NCBI GenBank assembly: GCA_001603335.1
Contig: LUYR01000185.1
Span: 1-5,922, forward strand
Direction of reading: 5' to 3'
Length of the DNA stretch: 5,922 nt
Origin: Rhodospirillales bacterium Alpha_05
GTDB lineage: Bacteria > Pseudomonadota > Alphaproteobacteria > Rhodospirillales > Rhodospirillaceae
The notes under the pieces are model-generated. The model had not been told where the DNA came from. It ran no database searches and was given only the letters and a program-made list of their open reading frames with translations. Of this stretch, positions 1 through 4,878 are shown piece after piece; the first letter of the stretch is position 1, and each line of letters begins with the position of its first letter. A program made the translations under genes and the position numbers.

Positions 1-803
1 CGGTCCACGGCGAGGCGCGGCGCGCCGGAGCGGTCGATCTCCTGCGCCTCGCGCACCGGCGGCGCGAAGTCCGCGCCGATCATCAGGCGCGCCAGCGACG
101 CCGCAGTTTCCTCGCGCGGGTCGCAGCGTCCGGCGAGTCGGCCACCACGCAACACCGTCGCGGCTTCGCAGAGAACGCGGATTTCGGCGAGCTTGTGGCT
201 GATGTAGAGAATGCTGCGGCCCTCGGCGACGAGGCGGCGCAGCGTCTCGAACAGGGCGTCGGCTTCCTGCGGCGTCAGCACCGAGGTCGGCTCGTCCATA
301 ATCAGGAGCTTCGGATCCTGCAGCAGGCAGCGGACGATCTCGACGCGCTGCCGTTCGCCGACCGAGAGATCGGCGATGCGCCGGTCGGGGTCGAGGGCGA
401 GGCCGTAGCGCTGCGACACCTCGGCGATGCGCGCGCCGAGCTCGGGCAGCGGCGACGGGTCGCCGGTGCCGAGCGCGACGTTTTCCGTCACCGTCATCGA
501 CTCGAACAGCGAGAAGTGCTGGAACACCATGCCGATGCCGAGCTTGCGCGCCGCTGCCGGGCTGTCGATTCGCACGCGCTCGCCTTCCCACAGGATCTCG
601 CCGACGTCGGCCTGGAGCACGCCGTAGACGATCTTCACCAGGGTGGACTTGCCCGCGCCGTTTTCGCCCAAAAGCGCATGGCATTCGCCCGGCATCACCG
701 TGAGGTCGACGCCGTCGTTGGCGAGGCATCCGGGATACTGCTTGGTGATGCCGCGCAGCGCGAGGCGCGGCACGGGAAGCGGGGCTGCGGTCGGAGCGGT
801 CAC
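1..803 (-). CDS. ABC transporter ATP-binding protein, sugar/nucleoside (BMP-type) importer family, 3' part missing
   Basis: This is the cytoplasmic ATPase of an importer that would energise uptake of a nucleoside- or sugar-like solute. The window shows about 267 residues of what is normally a two-domain protein of about 500. The first nucleotide-binding domain is complete. It has Walker A GENGAGKST at residues 46-54, a Q-loop Gln near 95 in VFQHFSLF, the signature LSVGERQ at 146-152, Walker B LLIMDEP at 166-172 and the switch His near 203 in YISHK. The VFQHFSLFESMTVTENVALG-type stretch and the SVGERQRVEI signature resemble ATPases paired with BMP-family (basic membrane lipoprotein) nucleoside-binding proteins. 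The second domain and the stop lie beyond position 1. The start is GTG at 803, supported by AAAGGA five bases upstream. It is divergent from the amidotransferase gene. The substrate is inferred from family only; a ribose/xylose-type importer is the alternative. Confidence 0.93.
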   Translation of the reverse strand, partial: MTAPTAAPLPVPRLALRGITKQYPGCLANDGVDLTVMPGECHALLGENGAGKSTLVKIVYGVLQADVGEILWEGERVRIDSPAAARKLGIGMVFQHFSLFESMTVTENVALGTGDPSPLPELGARIAEVSQRYGLALDPDRRIADLSVGERQRVEIVRCLLQDPKLLIMDEPTSVLTPQEADALFETLRRLVAEGRSILYISHKLAEIRVLCEAATVLRGGRLAGRCDPREETAASLARLMIGADFAPPVREAQEIDRSGAPRLAVD

Positions 804-895
804 GAAAGTCCTTTCAGCGTCCGGTTTGCGGTTGCCGGGCCGCGCCGATCGTCCCAAGATCGGAACTCGTCGCGGCAAGGCCCAGGTATTACACC
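804..895. promoter_or_regulatory. Divergent intergenic region with a CCGATC inverted repeat
   Basis: This 92-bp spacer must hold the start signals for both the ABC ATPase (leftward) and the amidotransferase (rightward), unless the ATPase is served from elsewhere. The clearest structure is a perfect 6-bp inverted repeat, CCGATC (845-850) and GATCGG (858-863), separated by 7 bp. It could be an operator half-site pair or a small hairpin. A shorter dyad GAAAG-TC-CTTTC (804-815) overlaps the ATPase ribosome-binding site. No convincing -35/-10 pair was found on either strand, so promoter positions are not assigned. Confidence 0.35.
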
Positions 896-1615
896 ATGCG
901 TGCTCTGGTTTTCCAGCATATCAATGTCGAACACCCCGGCTCCTTTCGCGAGATGATGGCCGAGGACGGATTAACCTGGGATACGGTCGAGTGGGACGAA
1001 GGCGAATTGCCGCCCGATCCCGCCGCTTACGACCTCCTGATGGTGATGGGTGGGCCGATGGACGTCTGGGAAGACGACCGCCTGCCCTGGCTCGCCACCG
1101 AGAAGGCCTACATCCGCAATTGGGTGCGCGACCTCGGCAAACCCTACCTCGGCCTCTGCCTCGGCCACCAGCTCCTCGCCGCCGCCCTCGGCGGCAAGGT
1201 CGGGCCGATGCCGGAACCCGAGGTCGGCCTCACCGCCGTCACCGCGACGCCGGACGCCGCGAACGACCCGCTGATGCGCCACATCGCCTCGCCGATGGTC
1301 TGCCTGCAGTGGCACGGCTCGGAGGTCAAGGAGGTGCCAGCCGATGCGGTGGTGCTCGCCACCAACCGCGCCTGCGCGATCCAGGCGATGCGCGTCGGGG
1401 CCCGCGCCTACAGTTTCCAGTACCACGTCGAGGTCACCCCGGACACCGTGCCCGAGTGGAGCTGCGTGCCCGCCTACGCCCAATCGCTCGAAGCCGTGCT
1501 CGGACCCGACGGCGCGACCGAATTCGCCGCCGCCACCGAGGCGGCGCTGCCCGAGCTGGTCAACGGCGCGCGCACCTTCTGGCGCGCCTTCACCGCCGCC
1601 GTCGCCCTGCGCTGA
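896..1615 (+). CDS. Class I glutamine amidotransferase-like protein (GMP synthase GATase-domain family)
   Basis: This 239-residue cytoplasmic protein has the class I (triad) glutamine amidotransferase fold, which hydrolyses glutamine and passes ammonia to an acceptor. The nucleophile is Cys88 in GLCLGHQ. The oxyanion-loop motif MVMGGPMDVWED spans about residues 49-60. The other triad members are His177 and Glu179 in FQYHVEVT. A conserved QWHGSEV segment lies at 138-144. It has no ATP-pyrophosphatase domain, so it is not GuaA itself. It belongs to the stand-alone group usually annotated as GMP synthase-like or type 1 glutamine amidotransferase, whose acceptors are mostly unknown; some relatives act on gamma-glutamyl compounds. 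The ATG at 896 has a modest AGG at 884-886. The gene is divergent from the importer ATPase, which hints at nitrogen or purine salvage (inference). All catalytic residues are present. Confidence 0.9.
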   Translation: MRALVFQHINVEHPGSFREMMAEDGLTWDTVEWDEGELPPDPAAYDLLMVMGGPMDVWEDDRLPWLATEKAYIRNWVRDLGKPYLGLCLGHQLLAAALGGKVGPMPEPEVGLTAVTATPDAANDPLMRHIASPMVCLQWHGSEVKEVPADAVVLATNRACAIQAMRVGARAYSFQYHVEVTPDTVPEWSCVPAYAQSLEAVLGPDGATEFAAATEAALPELVNGARTFWRAFTAAVALR

Positions 1616-1617
1616 GC

Positions 1618-1653
1618 AAAAAAAGCGGCGGCTCCTGGTGAAGGAAGCCGCCG
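1618..1653 (-). terminator. Strong intrinsic terminator ending the riboswitch transcript
   Basis: A perfect 8-bp GC-rich stem pairs positions 1626-1633 (CGGCGGCT) with 1646-1653 (AGCCGCCG) around a 12-nt loop. Read on the minus strand, it is followed one base later by seven uninterrupted T residues (complement of the A-run 1618-1624). This is the classic minus-strand intrinsic terminator layout. In the plus direction the hairpin is followed only by a broken T-tract, so it would be a weaker end for the amidotransferase mRNA. The T-run stops 2 bp from the amidotransferase stop codon. The strong minus-strand polarity shows that something is transcribed leftward through 1654-2112. Confidence 0.85.
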
Positions 1654-1954
1654 TTGAAGTTTGGCTGAAGCTTTCAGGCCCGACGGCCGAACTGTTGTCG
1701 AACCCAAACGCTCCGCCGTCTAGAAGACAGGGGAAACCCCGTCGCGGTCGCCCGCGCCGGGAACCACTTGGCAAAAGGCACACGATGCGCAGCGCACGCC
1801 AAACGCGCCGCGCAACTCGCGGGTATACGGGAATCCAATACGGGGATAAGGAACGCGCATCGGGACCGTCCGCAATCGTGACCACACACACCAGCGTCAC
1901 AAACGGTGTCCCGCGCCATGGGCAACTCCCGACCCACGGACATGACGCATGCGA
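1654..1954 (-). ncRNA. Candidate riboswitch-controlled noncoding RNA body (no convincing protein)
   Basis: This 300-nt stretch lies between a cobalamin riboswitch and a strong same-strand terminator, so it should be the body of the regulated transcript. No known protein is recognisable. The only sizeable sense reading frame, 81 codons from ATG 1919 to the stop at 1674, has many A/T-ending codons, unlike the nearly all G/C-ending neighbours. The sequence is rich in local pairing. A CGGGAC/GTCCCG stem (1861-1866 with 1908-1913) encloses GTGAC/GTCAC (1878-1882 with 1896-1900). GACGGC pairs with GCCGTC (1682-1687, 1715-1720). GGGG-AAA-CCCC lies at 1730-1740, and CTGAA-GCT-TTCAG at 1665-1677. A regulatory RNA, a small Cys-rich peptide gene or the remains of a lost B12-related gene are all possible. 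The noncoding RNA reading is inference. Confidence 0.4.
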
Positions 1955-2112
1955 CGGCAGGTCTCCTGACTCGCGGGTCGCTGCCTTCGATCCTCCTTCC
2001 CAGGGGTCTCCCCCCAGTGGTTCGTGGATCTCGGCTCGCCGCTTACAGTTGCGGGAACAGCGCCGGATTTTCACCGGCTTCCCTTTTGGACCCCTGATTG
2101 GGGACCGCCACA
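1955..2112 (-). promoter_or_regulatory. Cobalamin (adenosylcobalamin-type) riboswitch
   Basis: Read on the minus strand, this leader contains the conserved blocks of cobalamin riboswitches in the right order. A 5' GGCGGTCC arm lies near 2109-2102. Next come GGGAAGCCGGTG and AAAATCCGGCGCTG (about 2083-2059). The B12-box-like CCGCAACTGTAAGCGG follows at about 2054-2039. CCACTGG is at 2020-2014, GGGAAGGAGGA at about 2001-1991, and AGTCAGGAGACCTGCC at 1971-1956, whose end pairs back with the 5' arm. Family knowledge: ligand binding normally represses transcription or translation of B12 synthesis, cobalt or B12 transport, or B12-independent isozyme genes. Here the downstream sequence holds none of these. 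The terminator at 1618-1653 is too far away (about 300 nt) to be an obvious expression platform, so control could act on translation, RNA stability or an internal structure. Confidence 0.93.
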
Positions 2113-2119
2113 TGGGCCC

Positions 2120-2148
2120 AGTTTAGCCACGCCCCTCGCCGCGCGCAA
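2120..2148 (-). promoter_or_regulatory. Possible sigma-70-type promoter for the riboswitch transcript
   Basis: On the minus strand, TTGCGC (2148-2143) and TAAACT (2125-2120) are separated by exactly 17 bp. Both match only partly (3/6 and 4/6) to the housekeeping consensus. The predicted start, about 7 bases past the -10, falls at about 2113, directly before the first conserved arm of the riboswitch. The positional fit is the main support; the motif scores alone are weak. Confidence 0.4.
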
Positions 2149-2171
2149 GCGGCTTTCCCGAATACCCGAGC

Positions 2172-2240
2172 TTGACGCTCTGCAATTTGCAAAGCAATCC
2201 GCGCCAAGGCCGCGCCGGTTCGCAAAATCCGCAGCGTCAA
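2172..2240. repeat. Widely spaced pair of inverted ~22-bp repeats, possible activator sites
   Basis: TTGACGCT (2172-2179) recurs exactly as AGCGTCAA (2233-2240) in inverted orientation. The similarity extends inward: aligning 2172-2193 with the reverse complement of 2219-2240 gives 17 of 22 identical bases, including a shared TTTGC and terminal AA. The left copy also contains the 11-bp dyad TGCAA-T-TTGCA (2181-2191). Relative to the predicted sigma-54 start near 2349, the copies sit about 110-175 bp upstream, a usual distance for enhancer-binding activators. Binding by such an activator is inference; the motif matches no family I can name. Confidence 0.4.
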
Positions 2241-2323
2241 AACCCGTCTTCGGCGCGGGGTGTAAAATATAAACCTATAGATTTCCTGTACTTAACCTGG
2301 CCTCCGAGGGCTCCCGGAACGAC

Positions 2324-2337
2324 GGCACGCAGCTTGC
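2324..2337 (+). promoter_or_regulatory. Sigma-54 (RpoN) -24/-12 promoter
   Basis: GGCACGCAGCTTGC matches the sigma-54 core GGCACG-N4-TTGC without a mismatch, with the invariant GG (-24) and GC (-12) at the required 10-bp separation. The outer consensus T before GG is C here. Transcription would begin about 12 bp after the GC, near 2349, leaving a leader of about 30 nt before the ATG at 2380. It points at the helical-protein gene and the chemoreceptor behind it. Sigma-54 promoters need an ATP-driven enhancer-binding activator; which one acts here cannot be told from the window. Confidence 0.7.
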
Positions 2338-2379
2338 GTTGGCATTTGGCATAAAAGCCCGTTCCCACAGGAGGACATT

Positions 2380-2853
2380 ATGTCGAACTTCACCGCCCAG
2401 ATTGCCGATGTCGCCGCCGCCCTCGATGACGTCGTCGCCGATGCCCGCGCCACCCACGCGCTGCGCACCCGCGTCATCGAGATCAACGCCAACCTCGGCA
2501 AGAGTTCCGGGGCGCTCGAAAGCAGCAGCAACCGGATCGCCAACGCCCTCGCCCGGATGGCGGAAAGCGGCACCGAACTGCGCGCCGCCGAAGCGCGACT
2601 CGCCTTCCAGGGCGCGCGGTTGAAGCGCTCCACCAAGGCGATCCGCGCCTCCCTCGGCCGCCTCAAGGAAGCCGGCGACGTCCTCGACCAGCGCGCCCGC
2701 GAGGCCCGCGCCGTGGCCGAAACCGCCGACCGCACCGCGGACCTGATCACCGCGATCGAATCCGCCTCGGTGCGCGGCGAAAGCTTCGCCCACCTGCTCA
2801 CTGCGGCGAATGAAATCGTCGAATCTTCGACCTTGCGCCGTCGCACCAGCTGA
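2380..2853 (+). CDS. Uncharacterised all-helical, coiled-coil-like protein upstream of a chemoreceptor
   Basis: I do not recognise this 157-residue protein. It has no signal peptide, no membrane segment and no cysteine. It is rich in Ala, Arg, Glu and Ser, and almost no proline or glycine breaks its length, so it should be nearly all helix. Heptad-like spacing of Leu/Ala/Ile runs from about residue 30 to 145, suggesting a long coiled coil or helical bundle. The ATG at 2380 has a strong AGGAGG (2369-2374) five bases upstream, and codon use matches the neighbours, so it is a real gene. It lies 56 bp ahead of the chemoreceptor on the same strand, behind a sigma-54 promoter. A partner or modulator of the receptor's cytoplasmic coiled coil is possible, but that rests only on position and shape. 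Confidence 0.8.
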   Translation: MSNFTAQIADVAAALDDVVADARATHALRTRVIEINANLGKSSGALESSSNRIANALARMAESGTELRAAEARLAFQGARLKRSTKAIRASLGRLKEAGDVLDQRAREARAVAETADRTADLITAIESASVRGESFAHLLTAANEIVESSTLRRRTS

Positions 2854-2893
2854 GCCCGCTCCGCGGGCCAAGAAGACGGGGCGAAACCGCCCC
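2854..2893 (+). other. Two tandem intercistronic hairpins
   Basis: Right after the stop of the helical-protein gene, GCCCGC-TCC-GCGGGC (2854-2868) forms a 6-bp stem. GGGGCG-AAAC-CGCCCC (2878-2893) forms another just before the chemoreceptor ribosome-binding site (AGGAGG, 2899-2904). Neither is followed by a T-run, so they are not typical intrinsic terminators. They could stabilise the upstream message 3' end or tune the ratio of the two products. Confidence 0.5.
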
Positions 2894-2909
2894 TTGCGAG
2901 GAGGAAACA

Positions 2910-4604
2910 ATGACCCTGAGAAGCCGCTTCAACAACCTGCCGATCGCGAAGAAGCTCGCTCTGATCTTGAGCGTCAGCTGCGTCGGCCTGACCGCGACCA
3001 TCGGCAAGAGCCTGTGGGACTACCGCAATACCCTTCTCGAGGAACGCCGCATCGAGCTCCATGGCATGGTCGACATCGCCCTGTCGTCGATCGACCGCAA
3101 CGCCCAACTCTGGAAAACCGGCACCCTCACCGAAGACCAGGCCCACACCGAAGCGATGGCCGACCTCGCCGCGCTGCGCTACGGCACCGATGGCTACTTC
3201 TGGGTGCAGGACCGCGCCGCCAAGATGCTGATGCACCCGATCAAGCCCGCCCTCAACAACACCGACCTCTCGAACGCCACCGACGCCAACGGCAAGAAGA
3301 TCTTCGTCGAATTCGGCAAGGCGGTCGACAACCCCTCGGGCACCGGATACGTCGACTACGTCTGGCCGCTGCCGGGGCAGGACAAACCCGCACCCAAGCT
3401 CTCCTACGTCGCGGCGTCGAAGCACTGGAACATGATCGTCGGCTCGGGCATCTACATCGACCGGATCAACACCATGGTGCTCGACAAGGCGATCGAGATC
3501 GGCGGCTTCGGCCTCGCCGCGCTCGCCGCCGTCGCCGCGCTCACCCTGGCGATCACCCGCGCCGTCGCCAACCCGGTGAAGAACCTCACCCGCACCACCA
3601 CCGCCCTCGCCGAGGGCCACCTCGACACCACCGTGGCCGGAACCGAGCGCCACGACGAAGTCGGCGCGATGGCCCGCGCCCTCGAAGTCTTCAAGACCAA
3701 CCTCGTCGCCGCCCAAGCCCGCGAGGCGGAAACCCACGAGGCCCTCGAAGCCGCCCGCCGCCAGACTCTCCACGAACTCGCCGACGCCCTCGAACTCGAA
3801 ATGCGCGGCATCGTCGACGGAGTCAGCCACTCCGCCCAGGCGCTCCGCAACTCGGCCGACACCGTCTCCCTCGCCGTCGCCGAAACCTCGGAGCAGACCT
3901 CGGTGGTCGCCCGCGCGGCCTCCCAGGCGTCGGAAAACGTCCAGGCGGTCGCCGCCGCGTCGGAAGAGCTCTACGCCGCGATCGCCGAAATCGCCCGTCA
4001 GGTCGCCCAGTCCTCCCAGGCCTCGCGCAAGGCGGTGCAGCGAGTCGAGGAAACCCGCGAGAAGGTCCAGGGCCTCAATGCCGCCGCCGCCCAGATCGGC
4101 GAGGTCGTCACCCTGATCACCGATATCGCCGACCGCACCAACCTCCTCGCGCTCAACGCCACCATCGAAGCGGCGCGCGCCGGAGAAGCCGGCAAGGGCT
4201 TCGCCGTGGTCGCCGGAGAGGTGAAGAACCTCGCCAACCAGACCGCCCGCGCCACCGAGCAGATCGGCGCGCAAATCGCCAAGGTGCAGAAGGAAACCCA
4301 AAGCGCGGTCGCCGCCATCGGCTCGATCAACCAGGTGATCCAGGACCTCGACGCAATCTCGGCGACGATCTCCGCCTCGATCGAACAACAAGGCGCGGCA
4401 ACCCAGGAAATCGCCCGCAACGTCCAGGAAGCCTCGAACGGCACCGACGAAGTCACGCGCAGCATCGCAACCGTCGACTCCGTCGCCCAGGGCACCGGCA
4501 ACTCCGCCCGCGACGTCCTCGCCGCGTCCGAACAAATGTCCCAGCAGGCGGCGCAACTCCGCACCGTGGTCGACGGCTTCGTCGCCAAAATCCGCGCCGC
4601 CTGA
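2910..4604 (+). CDS. Methyl-accepting chemotaxis protein with sCache sensor domain
   Basis: This 564-residue inner-membrane chemoreceptor senses a periplasmic ligand and controls the CheA kinase. A short cytoplasmic N-terminus is followed by TM1 (about 14-32) and a periplasmic single Cache domain (about 35-190). That domain has the typical GTDGYFWVQD (92-101), MHPIKP (108-113), GYVDYVWP (146-153) and VGSGIYID (177-184) segments. TM2 (about 194-217), HAMP (about 218-266, Pro222) and a long signalling coiled coil follow. Its hairpin tip IADRTNLLALNATIEAARAG lies at 406-425, the region that contacts CheA/CheW. Members of this Cache group often bind small carboxylates; the ligand here is unknown. 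It ends in KIRAA with no CheR-tethering NWxxF-type pentapeptide. AGGAGG lies five bases before the ATG. It is probably co-transcribed with the helical protein upstream, hence sigma-54-dependent. Confidence 0.96.
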   Translation: MTLRSRFNNLPIAKKLALILSVSCVGLTATIGKSLWDYRNTLLEERRIELHGMVDIALSSIDRNAQLWKTGTLTEDQAHTEAMADLAALRYGTDGYFWVQDRAAKMLMHPIKPALNNTDLSNATDANGKKIFVEFGKAVDNPSGTGYVDYVWPLPGQDKPAPKLSYVAASKHWNMIVGSGIYIDRINTMVLDKAIEIGGFGLAALAAVAALTLAITRAVANPVKNLTRTTTALAEGHLDTTVAGTERHDEVGAMARALEVFKTNLVAAQAREAETHEALEAARRQTLHELADALELEMRGIVDGVSHSAQALRNSADTVSLAVAETSEQTSVVARAASQASENVQAVAAASEELYAAIAEIARQVAQSSQASRKAVQRVEETREKVQGLNAAAAQIGEVVTLITDIADRTNLLALNATIEAARAGEAGKGFAVVAGEVKNLANQTARATEQIGAQIAKVQKETQSAVAAIGSINQVIQDLDAISATISASIEQQGAATQEIARNVQEASNGTDEVTRSIATVDSVAQGTGNSARDVLAASEQMSQQAAQLRTVVDGFVAKIRAA

Positions 4605-4637
4605 CCGACCCAGTCCTCCTCGTAAACCCCACCAGTT

Positions 4638-4665
4638 CGGACGGCGGCCCCCAGGCTGCCGTCCG
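4638..4665 (+). terminator. Hairpin downstream of the chemoreceptor gene
   Basis: CGGACGGC (4638-4645) pairs perfectly with GCCGTCCG (4658-4665) around a 12-nt loop, 33 bp after the chemoreceptor stop. Only a short TTT at 4672-4674 follows, so it is a weak or Rho-assisted terminator at best. The repeat just beyond, which ends in T5, is the better candidate for the final stop. Confidence 0.5.
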
Positions 4666-4700
4666 CGTACGTTTGGGGGAAGGGAAAGAGGAAAGATGAA

Positions 4701-4790
4701 GGTCCGGGCTCTGCCCGGGCCCGCCGGGGTCGCGGACCCCGGACCCCCTAACTTGGTTTTTCGCGCGTCAGCGCAATCAACCGTCACGCC
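4701..4790 (+). repeat. Double-hairpin repeat, forward copy (terminator-like)
   Basis: This is one arm of an inverted pair that fills the convergent spacer. Reading rightward there is hairpin 1, CCGGGC-TCT-GCCCGG (4704-4718), a CCGC linker, and hairpin 2, CCGGGGTC-GCG-GACCCCGG (4724-4742). These are followed by CCCCCTAA, a T5 run (4757-4761) and a small GCGC-GTCA-GCGC stem (4763-4774). The hairpin-plus-T layout would terminate transcripts leaving the chemoreceptor. The same order of elements occurs in the opposite orientation at 4790-4876. Confidence 0.65.
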
Positions 4791-4876
4791 GCGTGATGGA
4801 TCTATCGCGCTTCGCGCAAAAAACTAAGGGGATCAAAGGGCCCAAGGCCCTTTGCGGGTCCAGGGCAGAGCCCTGG
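4790..4876 (-). repeat. Double-hairpin repeat, inverted copy (terminator-like)
   Basis: Reading leftward from 2 bp after the stop of the CRP-like gene there is hairpin 1, CCAGGGC-TCT-GCCCTGG (4876-4860), an ACCCGC linker, and hairpin 2, AAAGGGCC-TTG-GGCCCTTT (4853-4835). These are followed by GATCCCCTTAG, a T6 run (complement of 4818-4823) and a GCGC-GAA-GCGC stem (4817-4807). Hairpin 1 keeps the same TCT loop as the forward copy. Hairpin 2 has different bases in its stem but the same 8-bp length and 3-nt loop. The two copies meet at a short dyad, TCACG-CCG-CGTGA (4784-4796). It should terminate the tldE/crp transcript. Confidence 0.65.
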
Positions 4877-4878
4877 CC

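Noticed and set aside
195..956. 253-codon plus-strand frame over the ABC ATPase
   Set aside because: It is antisense to an ATPase with all motifs intact and has no recognisable domain.
1690..1715. tRNA-like GGGTTCGA on the minus strand
   Set aside because: The T-loop-like string lacks a matching stem, an anticodon arm and a CCA-type acceptor; no tRNA can be drawn.
1825..1845. Direct repeat ATACGGG twice, 13 bp apart
   Set aside because: Two short copies only, without regular spacing or further units; not a CRISPR or iteron array.
1674..1943. 89-codon minus-strand reading frame after the riboswitch (81 codons from the better-placed ATG at 1919) as a confident protein gene
   Set aside because: Third codon positions are mixed, unlike the strong G/C-ending bias of every real gene here, and there is no family resemblance. 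It is kept only as an alternative in the findings.
971..2113. 380-codon minus-strand frame spanning the riboswitch and the amidotransferase
   Set aside because: It is antisense to the well-supported amidotransferase and runs through the riboswitch and terminator; a high-GC shadow frame.
2292..4787. 831-codon minus-strand frame opposite the chemoreceptor
   Set aside because: Low-complexity Gly/Asp/Arg-rich translation typical of the antisense of a high-GC gene; the plus-strand genes have clear domains and ribosome-binding sites.
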